DNA of 64,000 nt from Viola odorata (lineage: Eukaryota > Streptophyta > Magnoliopsida > Malpighiales > Violaceae). How positions within the stretch are numbered: position 1 is the stretch's first letter; every line of letters begins with the position of its first letter. Of the stretch, positions 22,914 to 33,570 are shown in pieces. Position numbers and translations under genes: made by a program. The DNA lies in the NCBI GenBank assembly GCA_963691705.1, contig OY829537.1, forward strand, positions 55,900,304 to 55,964,303, given 5' to 3'. The notes under the pieces were generated by a model. It was not told the origin of the DNA, made no database searches, and saw nothing but the letters and a program-made list of their open reading frames with translations.

Positions 22914-22918
22914 CGTAG
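22914..22918. repeat. Target-site duplication, right copy (CGTAG)
   Basis: This pairs with 4837-4841. The codons on either side of the two copies join in frame across the insertion, within the antisense ORF of element A. Confidence 0.95.
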
Positions 22919-23136
22919 CTAAACATCTTGGCATACAAGATCCTACTGTTGCCAGGCATCACACTATTAAGACATAGTGAATCAGAAGCAACTGAAACCT
23001 TATAATCCTCAGGAATATGGGCTTTGTTTCTGGCTAAATGGTCTTGAAGTATGGCTGGGGAAGTAAGGGTGGTAACAGTATTATCAATTTTTTCCTCATC
23101 TACAGATTTAGCTTGAGAACGATAAGTCCTCGCCAT
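22919..23136 (-). pseudogene. Antisense ORF 1 of element A, 5' part
   Basis: The ATG at 23136 (MARTYRSQAKSVDEEKIDN) opens a reading that runs to the inner LTR at 22918 with ...RILYAKMFS. It resumes at 4841 with the GFRFPLD block; the insertion point falls inside the conserved KMF-YGFRFP motif shared with antisense ORF 2. An upstream in-frame reading exists but has no ATG, so 23136 is the first usable start. It lies about 170 bp after a TATA-like sequence. Confidence 0.75.
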
Positions 23137-23304
23137 AGCGAAAATAAAGAAAGAATGAAGAAGACGATAGATGAGGGTAGAAATATCTTTCTGGAAGAGA
23201 AACTCAGAACGCCCAGATGGTGAAAAGAAGAAACGCAAAACGGCTCGAGAAGGAGAAGGAGAGGCGAAAATAGAATGACAAAAGAGGGAAAAAGAAACTT
23301 ATGT

Positions 23305-23317
23305 TGGGTTTTATAAC
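23305..23317 (-). promoter_or_regulatory. TATA-like box for antisense ORF 1
   Basis: Minus-strand GGTTATAAAACCC is followed by a CT-rich leader (CTCTCCTTCTCC...) and the ATG at 23136. This layout looks like an ordinary plant core promoter and suggests the antisense gene had its own transcription start. Confidence 0.5.
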
Positions 23318-23828
23318 CCTAGCAGTTGAATAAAATGACTGTGGTAGCAGTCGTCGCGTGTGTGACACGTTGTGAAGAAAAGACATGAGCAATGAGTATG
23401 ATCCTAGGGAAGCGAGAAGACGCTTCGATCTCACCGATTCCTAGGGCACACCAACCCCTAGCGCACCCTCAAACAGACACGTGTATTAGGTTCGTCATGA
23501 CTTCTCTCCTGCATTAATGAAGGGATCTTGAGCATTTAATGCTCTGAAAAGCAGGATCGATTTTCAAATCAAGACAGGCGCGATAGCGCGGTTGCTAAGA
23601 TAACGCACCTTAGCATTAACTCAAATGGCACGTCATCGAGACAAAGCAAAAAAGAGAGAGGTATCGCGGCAAAAACCTGATCGTTATTTAAAGAAGAATC
23701 CCAAGCGTTATTACACAATAAGCATTACAAGGTAAAAGGCATCAATGTTCATAATGAAAGAAGAAAATCGATCTTTAAGAAGGGACAGGTGGAGTTTTCA
23801 AAGTCCCCGCGGCATCGGCACCATCCGA
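23318..23828. other. Spacer between the two antisense genes of element A
   Basis: About 510 bp without a supported ORF. It would hold the upstream region of antisense ORF 1 and the 3' flank of antisense ORF 2. Confidence 0.4.
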
Positions 23829-26011
23829 TTACAGGAGAGTCTCGTTGCCGTCACCCCCTTCTTCCTCTCCTGAAGAAAGAAAACCCTCTTGGCTCTCGTC
23901 TATCTCATTCATCTTCTCAGAGGCATAATCAGCTATCCTATCAGGATCGAAAGACCCACTGCGATAGTAATCCGTGAACCCGGCGGTGAAGGCCCACATG
24001 GTCTTTTTCTTCCACCAGCGTATCTTTGAAGGAACCCTTACTAGATCTGCATCGCGAGACGATATCTGTTCACAAAGAAGAGAGTTTCTCTTGTCAGCGG
24101 CAACCAACTCAGCCTTAGCCGCCACCAACTCAGCCTCCAAGGACTCAACTTTGGCTTTCCCCTTGGATTTCTCCCTTGCAAGTTCAGCACGACGATCATT
24201 CAACTCCACCAAGGTGCGATTCTGAAGTCGCGTCAACTCCTTCACTCTAGTCAAGGCGGCATCCAGTTGCTCCTTCGAATTAGGTGGACCTCGAAGCTTG
24301 GCGCCATGAGCTTTGAGAAAGTAGTGCATCTTGCGGAAGCCGGCCAAGGCATCGTTCAGGATATACGCGTGCTGAATATCGGAAGGAAGCCGCAGCAACT
24401 CCTCTTCATCCTCAGGCAAGCCAAATATCTCACCCGCCAGAAAGGTTGTCGATTGATCCCGCGATAACGGGTCCGACACGCCTAAGGCACGAAACCCGCT
24501 GGTATCGAGAGTTGATAAGTCCAAACGAAAAGAAGGAACTTCTTGAGGACCCTGAGGAGAAAAATTGGCGATAATAGAGGGAGCGGAACCCTTGGCGGAA
24601 CCGTCGAGACCCGAAATGGAAGTAAGGAACAGCGGCGGAGGACCCCCAGACGGTGGATTGGGAAGTACGCTTGAATTGGGAGCTGGCGCCATCACGTCGG
24701 GAATGCAAAAGGAAATAGGAGAGTCAGGAACGATAGCTGGTGGAAGTGAATCAGTTGTCGGCGGAGTTTCAGTAACTATGGGAGTAATGATAGGTGCCGC
24801 CTCCGTAACCTTTGCCGCTTGGGAAGTACTCGCCACAGTAGAAACGTCAATCCCCACGGTAGGGACTTCGTCAACCTTCCTTGAAGGAATCCCAGTAGCA
24901 GAACCGTCTTTCTCCACTCTGAGCTTCTTCCGTTGAGCTGAGGAAGCATGGCGAAGCTCGGTGTCGATATCCATACCCTCGCTATCGCTATCGGTTATCC
25001 TAGCTGTGGACCGACCCGAAGTTACTCCTCTGTCCCGAATCGGCATCCAATTGTCAAGGAAACGGGAGGCTCGAGCCGAAATACCGCGCCCTCCCCCGAC
25101 GACTGTCTTAGTTCTCCTCTTCTTCAGCGGAGTAGTTTGATGGCAGGAACCCTCAGGTGGTGGGGAGGCCGGTAGCTTTTGTAGCGGCACCACATTTAAA
25201 GGAACGTTATCCCCCCCAAGCGGTTGACCCTCAAAGTCATCTGCCAACAAGATATATCAGAACAGCGAACAAGTCAAAGCGATAACGCAGAGAAAGAAAA
25301 ACTCACCTATAACACACTCTTCCATGCACCTGTACAAGGCAAACTCTCGAATGCGGAATGATATATCTACCTCTAGCAAGGTGTTAGCCTGAGCTAACTC
25401 CCCCTAGATAACACTATTGGGTTTTCCCAGACGGAACCGATAAGTCCTCGATTGAAGACCCTAGGCCACGGAACGAAAGGCAGCCCAACAATGAAGAAGC
25501 CACTTTTCCAGTCAGCCACAGTCTCCTCGAATCCCTGAAACCTCTGCCAGAATGACTGAATGAACGCATCATTCCACCTTGGGGTGATATCGACCAAACA
25601 ATTGCGACATCTACAGCTAAAAAATCTACGAAATAGATTGACGGACAGAGTAAAGATACCCTGCAACTCGCAAGCGCGAAGAAAGGCGTAAATCCCGCAC
25701 CAGGAAGAAGGGGTTATCTGAGCCGGGTTAATATCATATTCGCGCAACAACTTTTTTATAGAAACATGAATGGGGAAACGAAAACCATAAAGGAACATCT
25801 TAAAATAGACTATCCTATAGTTTTTCGACAAGGGGTCGTGAAGCCGCAGACCAGCCTCAGGAACCATAACAGAATAATCAGGGGGAAAAGAGATACCATT
25901 ACTCTCCAGCTCAGCCTTTAGAACCGTTTCACAAGTAAAAAGACTGGGTGTTCTCTCAACTTCTAGATCTAAAGGTCTCTGAAGACCTATGTGATCTCTA
26001 GTCATACGCAT
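23829..26011 (-). pseudogene. Antisense ORF 2 of element A (Transposase_28-type, coiled coil)
   Basis: Exon 1 starts at ATG 26011 or the in-frame ATG just after it (MRMTRDH). It carries the same family block as ORF 1: RIVYFKMFLYGFRFPIH, QITPSSWCGIYAFLRACEL and a trailing VADWKSGFFIV, to about 25400. A frame break near 25400 is followed by more coding-like sequence, a GTGAGT donor near 25310 and a TTGGCAG acceptor near 25244. Exon 2 (25243-23829) has a K/R patch (PLKKRRTK), a long S/P/T linker and a coiled coil (LVELNDRRAELAREKSKGKA...). An acidic C-terminus ends NETLL. The two antisense genes are diverged paralogues arranged head to tail. The molecular function of this family is unknown. Confidence 0.72.
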
Positions 26012-26317
26012 AATGAACCAACGAGAAGAAAATCTGAAGAAGATGGAGCAAAATACCTTGAAGAAGAAAGTAGTGAATAGGCCGCCGGCACCGACGAACG
26101 GTTGGGGAAAACTCCTTCGAGCAAAAGAAGGAACAGAGAGAGAGAATGATGTGAAAAAATCAAAGCGCGAGTAAAAGTGTGAGAAGAGAACAGTTGCTTC
26201 CTTTTAAAGGTCAAACTCGAGAATTGAACAGCCTGTGAAAACAGGACACGTACAAAGTGGAAAATGACACATAGAAAGACCTCCAAAAGATATTTATGGC
26301 TAAGAATTTATATCTTT

Positions 26318-26330
26318 GAGAGGGGGGCAG
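26318..26330 (+). promoter_or_regulatory. Polypurine tract of element A
   Basis: GAGAGGGGGGCAG sits one base before a TGATAA LTR start. It resembles the polypurine tract of the inner element. Confidence 0.75.
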
Positions 26331-26507
26331 TTGATAAATGGAAGTTGAAGAAACGGTTGCATCAAGCGGCAACCAACCTTGCAGCGTTAACCACCCAATG
26401 TTTGAAGAGTTAACACAGATGCGTTACTAAGAAGAGAGAAAAACAAAGAGCGTCATCTTATTCATAAAAGGCCATACGACATCTACAACATGCATGACAC
26501 CTCAAGA

Positions 26508-26935
26508 CTAATCTTCGTCAGGCCAGTAAGAAGGCCAGTAGGAGTTACCTCCATCTGAGGAGGGAAACTCCTCATCAATGAAAGGGAAAGACTCATCAAC
26601 CTTCTTCTCTGAGCTGGACTTGGGAGGACTTGACTCCCCCATAGCGGCAGGAGCTGATACCTCAACACCGATATCGCTAGAGGAGCCCTTTTCCATGAAA
26701 CGACTGATATGACGAAATAATTCATCGCCCCTTCGAACAGTGGGGACATAGAGGTCAAATGGCACGTTGGCTGTCCCGGAAGCCTTCCTCTTCGGCCTCT
26801 TATGACCCTTGCGTAGGGCAGGTCGCCTTCTCAGACACGGCGAAGAAGGATCGTCGGAATCCGGTGAAGTCGAAGGAGTCGGTGGAGACTCACGCTCAAG
26901 GGCATCTAGGAAGTATGAATCAGCTATGAAATCTT
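26508..26935 (-). pseudogene. Antisense reading inside the LTR of element A
   Basis: An open minus-strand frame runs from about 26935 to the stop at 26508. It includes a basic, S/P-rich segment (RRRPALRKGHKRPKRKASG) and an acidic C-terminus ending WPDED. Upstream lies a TATA-like CTATTTAAGAGG (about 27000, minus). I recognise no domain. It could be a third antisense exon or a chance frame. Confidence 0.35.
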
Positions 26936-27361
26936 AGACAATCTCAACGGAGAATTACAAAGAAGGGGATGAGCAGGAAAAAGAAGAAAAAATCCTCTTA
27001 AATAGTCGAAGCAAAGAAGCCTTCCTACCTTCCCGCACGACCTTTGAGAGAAATCAATGTGCTTCGAGATGAACGATCTTAATTGCATAATTGGATCCTG
27101 TGATCACCCCTGTTGGAATTTCTCATCGATCAAGAGATGCCAAAAAACTGCCCAATCAGTTCATACTGAAGGGGCGGCGTGAAATTAATGCGGAACGGTT
27201 CGCGGGAGTAACCGTCACAACCTAGCAAAGTGAGCACTACAGAAGTCCAACCAATGACAGACTCATTTTCAGTTGGGTTGATGTGGCCCCCAACGGAAGA
27301 GTCGGTTAACGTATCGCGAAAGAAGAAAAGTCACAAGCGGAATAACGAAAAGGCATTTTAT

Positions 27362-27826
27362 TTATTTATGGCCTAACGGCCCGAGGCATACATCCGAGTA
27401 CACGAAGAGAGCATACAAAAGGAAATAAAGGGACGCGACAACGCAGGCATTGGACCCAGCGTCGTCCTCTCCTGGCACCACCGGGATCTCCCTCAGGTCA
27501 TCAGTAACCGAGGTCAGCTCAGAAGAACAGGCCCTCATCCCCTTCAGGCAGCACCTCAGCAAGTCTTTCCTATGCCGCAACATGGTGATCACCAGCTAGA
27601 TGAGAGAGATGGTGGCAGCCAACTTAGTGACACTCTTTAAGGGGCTGAAGTCCTCCAGGGAGGTCCCAAGCTGCTTGGACAGAAGAGGGGTCATCATCCC
27701 CTGGAGTTCCATGACATCCTCGGAAGTCTTCCTCACCACGGTTTCTAGGAAAACGATGTCCCCCTCAGTGAGATTCTTCAGGGTGTGGGCTTTGGAGATC
27801 AAGAAGTTTCTTGTCAGATCACCCAT
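27362..27826 (-). pseudogene. Small antisense ORF with upstream TATA inside the LTR of element A
   Basis: The ATG at 27826 (MGDLTRNFLISKAHTLKNL) opens 76 codons, then a TAG at 27596-27598. The same frame stays open to 27362 (VITMLRHRKDLLRCCLKGM). The minus-strand sequence CTTATAAATTT lies about 65 bp upstream of the ATG. The composition looks protein-like, but I do not recognise the family. It may be a small LTR-borne gene broken by one stop. Confidence 0.4.
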
Positions 27827-28305
27827 GATGAATGAAAATGCCAAGAGAAATGCTAAATAGATGTGAAATTTGTGCGGAGAAAGTTCAAATTTATAAGCCC
27901 CAAAGGAAGGGTGGATGCGGACACGTGTCCCTCGAAGATTGAGCCATCCCGTTAACCGCCGCAAGACGATAGAAGTAAAAGGAAGTGTCAGCCCTTGGTA
28001 AACGCTCGGGCTCGTTTTCAGTTGGGCTTGTGATAACAATCAAGACAATTTTATGGGTGTTTCCTTCACTACCCCCGCGTTCAGGCCGGACACGGTGATA
28101 CCTATCAAGTGCCTACCGCAGAGGTTGCCGCCCCTCACCAAGAGAAGAGCCCTGCCATTTTGAATAGCCATACTAACTTAAGCATCGGAGTGTCTACGCC
28201 GGAGCCCCCCCTCCGGCGCTTTGCAAGTACCTCAGACAGTGACTACAGTAACTCTAAGCGGCCCTAATCCTCACCCCCGGTTCTCCAGAAGTCCGAATCT
28301 TATCA

Positions 28306-28689
28306 TTAGCAATATTATTAACTTAAATATGGCTAATAAAGATAACAAATATATCAATTTTAAGTGATCAATCACCCGCCCCACCGGTTTCCCTAGTTGG
28401 GAATATCCCTAGGATGGAAGACGAATATTCAGACAATATGAACGAAGTAAGAGACCAGGTAGAAAGGCAGAATGTGAGAGGAGATTACTCCTCCCATAGA
28501 CAGTCAAGGAGATTAGAAAGAAGGAGAAGCTGAGATATATTTGTAAGGGCTTACTTGCCAATGGGATGTTATCGTTATCATGACCATAGGTGGAATCAGC
28601 CAGACGAGGAAGATTATGGCCAATCTAGATCCATTTCCTAGAATATCCCTAGGATGGTGGCCTAAAACACCCGTTGACATATCGGGGGT
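28306..28689 (+). other. 5' leader or junction region of element B
   Basis: This stretch lies between the end of LTR A and the gag homology of B. The 16-bp sequence AATATCCCTAGGATGG occurs twice (near 28420 and 28642), bracketing about 220 bp. No LTR or primer-binding site for B is recognised; its 5' end is probably lost or displaced by element A. Confidence 0.4.
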
Positions 28690-29350
28690 GAAGATACCAT
28701 GTTAGTAGACGAATTAAAACCCCAACCGAGGTTTATGATGGCATGAGGGATCCTATTACCCATTTCAATAGGGTAAAAGACTATACCAAGTTCCAAACGC
28801 GAAGAGACGAAGCTTTTTGTCAAATCTTTGTCTTGACACTAGCACGAGTGGCCAGAACATGGTTCGAAGAGTTACCGACTGGCTCTATTGATAGTTTTAT
28901 ACAATTGGAGGACAAGTTTAGGAGCAGATTCAGTACGGCGAGTCTCTAGGGAGTTATTTTAACAGGTTTAATTTTGAGACTTCCATGACTCTGAATGTTA
29001 ATGTAGATGTAGTAGTGGAAGCAGTTAAACAGAATTATGGATATGATAAGTTGGAGGATGCACTGTTAACCAAGCCACCAAAGACTCTGGACCTTTTAAG
29101 AATTAAGGCCCATAATTTCGTTAAGTTGGAGGAAGCGGACAATAAGCGAAGGGGTCAGAAAGACCCTATACAAAGGAAGCCAGTAGAGAGGAAAACGGAA
29201 CCTCATAGAGAAAGGCTACCGAGTTTTAAGTCCACACCTCTGTTGATTCCAAGATTGGAAATTCTAGCCAGTAGAGAGGAAAACGGAACCTCATAGAGAA
29301 AGGCTACCGAGTTTTAAGTCCACACCTCTGTTGATTCCAATCGAGGCTAG
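28690..29350 (+). pseudogene. gag of decayed Tat-type element B
   Basis: The reading VYDGMRDPITHFNRVKDY, LTLARVARTWFEELPTGS and FIQLEDKFRSRF matches the capsid domain of Tat Gag. A stop near 28950 and a frame change precede YFNRFNFE... and KPPKTLDLLRIKAHNFVKLEEADN, the conserved end of the domain. A 92-bp tandem duplication (29178-29345) ends it. It is old and non-functional. Confidence 0.8.
29178..29345 (+). repeat. Tandem duplication in gag of element B (about 92-bp period)
   Basis: The stretch containing CAGTAGAGAGGAAAACGGAA, CCTCATAGAGAAAGGCTACC and CCACACCTCTGTTGATTCCA appears twice in direct order, beginning near 29178 and 29270, essentially without change. The duplication is therefore recent compared with the decay of the surrounding element. 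Confidence 0.9.
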
Positions 29351-29639
29351 GAAACTACCAATCCGGTATCCTGTCCGAAGGCCTGGAGTATTCTTGGGAC
29401 TGTGTAAGGATTATTTTTTTCCATTTTCACAAGACATGCGACTATGACACGGAAGAATGTGTTCAACTAAAAATGGCTATTGAACGGTTGATTGAAGAAG
29501 GACACTTGGGTGAGTACGCAGTAAAAGCCTGAGTGTAGGCTCTTGGTAACCGAATAGAATTCAACCAGGAAAGGAATACAATAGGAGGACCTTCAGGTTT
29601 CAAGTGATATTGACCTACAGAAAGAAAAAGAAAAAGAAG

Positions 29640-30185
29640 CATTGATGGCGTCTACAGATGATCATGTTGTGATTATGTTAATAGCAGAAGGAACTCAGAG
29701 TATTGAGGAGTCATCCTTGACGAGGAAACAAAAACATGAAGAAGTACTAGAGAAGGAAGTAGTTGGGCATAATCAACTTGATTGAATGGCAATCTCTTTT
29801 TCAGGAGAAGATGAGAAAGGGGTTTTTTACCCCCATAATAATGCCTTAGTGGTAACTATAGTTATTGGAGAATGTGAAGTTAGGAGAACTTTGGTGGATA
29901 ACGGGAGTGCTATTAACTTGTTATCCCTAATGCTTTCAAAATGATGAAACGTAAGGATTCTAATTGGATTTCATGTGAGAAACCGATTATCAGAGTGGAT
30001 GGCAGGCCCATTTCGATAGCAAGGGTGGTTTCATTACCGATAACCTTTTTAGAGGATAGTTCTAAGAGAACCGAACAATAAATTTCCATGGTGGTAGACC
30101 TAAATCTACCATATAACATTATCCTGGGATGCCCTTTTTTCAATGCCTTCGGAGCAGTTATCTCTCAACACACCTGGAATTGAAA
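29640..30185 (+). pseudogene. Protease region of element B
   Basis: The readable frame gives VFYPHNNALVVTIVIG, then the aspartic-protease motif LVDNGSAINLLSL (about 29890-29930). A frame break leads to the flap and C-terminal end VVDLNLPYNIILGCPFFNAF (about 30090-30150). Retrotransposon proteases process the Gag-Pol polyprotein. Frame breaks and stops show this one is dead. Confidence 0.75.
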
Positions 30186-30379
30186 TACCCCTCTTGGGAT
30201 GGAGTTGTCACACTTAAGGGTGACTAGAAGTTAGCTGCGGAATGTTACCTAGTGATGATTGACGATATCTTTGACCGTTATATTTGCGTAGTTGATGACG
30301 ACTTAGGAAAGTCAAATGAGAGGCGTACTCAAGCATTAGACAAGATGATTCCAATTCCGGTGGAAGGAGTGAAGGATGG

Positions 30380-31604
30380 AAATTTCCTGATCAATGAAAA
30401 GTTAAACCAGGAGGAACGCCTCCAGTTGATCAATTTGTTGACTAAGTGCAAAGGTGAGTTTGCATAGATCCCGTCAGACATACCCGGTATTTCAAGGGAG
30501 GTAGCAGAGCATAGATTGAATGTCAACCTAGAAGCTAAACCGGTGCAGCAGAAGTGCTGAACCTTTTCAAAAGAGAATACTGATGCAATTGAGAAGGAAG
30601 TAGGAAAGTTGTTGACAACCAATTTCATTAGCGAAGTGCAGTATACATAGTGGCTCGTCAACCCGGTGCAGCAGAAGTGCCGCTTTCCAAAGAACTGCAA
30701 ACAAAATTTTAGAGGCACAAATTGGCCAAAATTTGGAGGTATACATGGACAATGTGTTAGTGAAGAGCAAAAGTTTTGAAAGCCATCTAGCTGACCTGGG
30801 AGAGGTTTTCGGTGTCATGCAAAAATATAAGATGAAGGTGAATCCTAAAAAGTGCATGTTTGCATTTCAGACTGGCAAATTTCTCGATTATATTGTTAGC
30901 AAGAAAGGAATTCAACCTAACCCCTGAAAGTTGAAAGCGATACATGATATGATATCGCCAAGAAATATTAAATAAGTACAGAGACTTACGGGTAGAGTTA
31001 TTGCCCTTAGCCGTTTCATTTCCAAACAGGGGGAACGGTGTCTCCCATTTCTCAAACTCATTCGTAAGAAAGCCCCATTTAGTTGGACGGAAGAGTGTGA
31101 GGAAGCTTTCATCAAGCTGAAGGAGTATCTAACTTCCGATTTGCTGTTGACTCGCCTAGAGGATGGAGATGCACTTTTTCTGTATCTGGGTGTGGTCGAT
31201 GAGGTGGTAAGTGTCATTTTGGTATGCGACGAATATGGAGTCCATAAGTCTATTTATTTCATCAGCTGAATATTGAAGGATGCTAAATTAAGATATTACT
31301 AGATCGAGAAAGTAGTATTTGCTCTAGTGCAAGCTACCCGGAAGATGACCCGGCACTTTCAGGTGCATTTGGTAATAGTTCTTACGGATCAGCCATTAAA
31401 AAGAATCTTGAGAAAATCAGAAATCAGGGCGAATGGTGGCGTGGGGCATTGAGTTGGAACAATATAGACTACAATATCAGTCTCGACCCTCCATTAAAGC
31501 GCAAACCTTGGTAGATTTTATTACTGAGTATACGTTCACCTTAGAGCCATTACCTAACCTACCAAATAAAATGGTGGAGGACGCAAACCTTCCTTTCCCC
31601 AGCA
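30380..31604 (+). pseudogene. Reverse transcriptase and Ty3-type RNase H of element B, internally deleted
   Basis: The N-terminal RT part (EERLQLINLLTKCKGEFA, ISREVAEHRLNVN) runs to about 30655. The fingers and most of the palm are missing. Homology resumes with TANKILEAQIGQNLEVYMDN (near 30740), where the last catalytic Asp of the YxDD box is Asn. Connection and RNase H sequence follow to about 31420 with several stops. CCGGTGCAGCAGAAGTGC occurs at both 30540 and 30663, near the deletion. The hAT insertion starts at 31613. Confidence 0.82.
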
Positions 31605-31612
31605 CTTATGAC
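31605..31612. repeat. hAT target-site duplication, left copy (CTTATGAC)
   Basis: CTTATGAC at 31605-31612 is repeated exactly at 33095-33102. Eight base pairs is the normal hAT duplication. Confidence 0.92.
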
Positions 31613-33094
31613 CCATGTTATCAGAACCGGACCGGACCGGCCGGTCCGTCCGGTTCAACCGGCCATTTTCACCTTTCTGGTCCGATTCAGCTTTCGGACC
31701 GGATTAACCTCTCACCCAGGTCGGACCGGACGAACCGGCCGGTTTTTAGCGAACCGGCCGGTTTTCAACCAAAATGTCTGGTTTGATGCCTTGTCAAAAC
31801 GACGCCGTTTTGACACGGCCCATGGGCCCAAAACCAAGGACCCAAAAAAAATAAATTTCACTAGTATTTTAAATTTTCACTTTATGGGGACAACTTCTAA
31901 AAGGCCCAACTTGATTTTCACTCAAGCTGTCAACTTACACCCAAGTGGTGATGCTTTTATACATGCACATTTGCACCAAATTCTTGTTTTTTTCCGATGT
32001 GGTATTTTTTTGTACCACTTTATTTTCCTTTTCGAAACATGTTTGCATATATTTAATCCCTTTCAACTCTCCTTCCCTACTATACTTAACAGTTAACACT
32101 GCCCTCACCTTTTCCCATCTCACTCCTCACTGCACCGCACCTCACCAAATTATTAATTTATTTCCTGTTCATATCTCACAAACTCAAATTAAAGCAAACA
32201 ACTGATATTGCTTCTGATTGTTCATTTAATTTAAAGATTAGAAAAAAATCTTAATAAATAAAATTACTCTTTTTAATATGTAATATACTCGAATAAAATT
32301 AATTTTTTATTGAAAAAAAATAAATATAAAAAAGTAAAATTAATTATTTTAAAGTAGTATAATAGTATTTGATTTTTCACCAACTTTGTCTTGTTGAGTG
32401 TTTGGCTAATTAGGCCACGTATGACTTTAAGATATGATTTTGCTACCACACACCCATCCAACGTGGCCCAATTAATCCTCATTTTTCACCTACCCTTTTT
32501 TTTTCCCTTAAAATTTCAAATTTTGAAACACAACCTCCCTCGCCTCCCATATAATGACTAACGAGTCATGGCCTTAACGAAGTTGTTACATTTTTATCAT
32601 GATTTAATGAATCATTACCCCTTTTTTAAAATTCAAACCGTACAAATTAAATTTTATATTTATAGGCTATATTCCTCCTGATTCTCAACTTGTTCGTCCA
32701 ATACTAAATACCCTGAAATCCGAAATTATATTAGTAAATTTACAGTGTTGTACTAGGTTATTGTTTCGGGAAGTTTATAAACAAAAGTAATTTGAATATT
32801 TAAGTATGTTTGAATTTTGAATATCATTTTTTTTTAATGTTAGATAGTTTCTTTATTTTCAACTTTTGATCTACTTGATATACTTTATTTTTATATATTA
32901 TAAAATGCTACAGTAAAAAAACCAGCCGGTTCAATCCGGTTTAATCCGGTTTTTTAGTCTAAGATTTGCCGGTTTAATGTGTGAACGGTTCCGGACGGAC
33001 CAGCAACTACAATCCGGTCGAACTCGGTTCAACCCGGTTGAACCACCAAATTTCCATTTCCGGTTCTCTGTCCGGTCCGGTTCTGATAACACTG
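31613..33094. mobile_element. Non-autonomous hAT transposon, 1,482 bp, inserted in element B
   Basis: The termini read CCATGTTATCAGAACCGGAC and, in reverse complement, CAGTGTTATCAGAACCGGAC. The ends are rich in ACCGG/CCGGT repeats (31625-31760 and 32920-33080), a subterminal pattern that transposase might bind. The interior is AT-rich with no transposase ORF. Flanking CTTATGAC copies prove transposition, and the Tat coding sequence resumes just after the right copy. Confidence 0.92.
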
Positions 33095-33102
33095 CTTATG
33101 AC
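33095..33102. repeat. hAT target-site duplication, right copy (CTTATGAC)
   Basis: This pairs with 31605-31612. Confidence 0.92.
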
Positions 33103-33570
33103 AATAAGTGGGTAATTTATGTTGACGGCGTAAAGAATCAAGAATCGGCAGGTGCCGGTATAATTGTTTCAGGACCCGAGGGACTAAAAATGAGATATAC
33201 GTGGAAGATACTTAAGCCTCTAACAAATAATGCAACGGAATATGAAGTGCTCTTAGCTGGCTTGCGTATCGACAAAAGTCTGAGCGTAAAAAGTAACCAT
33301 GATTGGAGAGAATCAGAGGATCTGAATGTGATCGTATATGGAGATTCTAAGGTGATAGTGGACCAGGTTAACGATCGCTATCAAACTAGGGACCCAATCA
33401 TGCAACGGTATCTAAAGAAAGTCCAAAAGGAGTTGATTGAGATTAAAAAAAAAGGGAATTAAGTTAAAAATTGAACGTATTCCTCGTGAAGAAAATGTAG
33501 AGGCAGATGAGATTGCCAAGTTAGCTGTCGACTCCTCGGTTGTTATGCTGATAGATGTGATGATCAAAAA
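33103..33570 (+). pseudogene. Archaeal-type RNase H of element B
   Basis: The domain begins KWVIYVDGVKNQESAGAG (first Asp) and has NNATEYEVLLAGL (Glu), VIVYGDSKVIVDQ (Asp) and, after a frame change in an A-run near 33450, IPREENVEADEIAKLA (last Asp). It has all expected acidic residues despite the frameshift. This second RNase H marks element B as Tat lineage. Confidence 0.85.

Larger units (their letters stand above)
26332..28305 (+). repeat. 3' LTR of element A
   Basis: The LTR starts TGATAAATGG right after the polypurine tract. It ends ...AATCTTATCA, so its termini form the inverted repeat TGATAA/TTATCA. Near its 3' end (28190-28240) it contains ACTTAAGCATCGGAGTGTC followed by a C/G-rich stretch, a motif typical of the U5 end of Tat LTRs. 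The partner 5' LTR is outside the window, so the boundaries rest on these signals alone. TTAGC at 28306-28310 would be the right target duplication. Confidence 0.7.
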
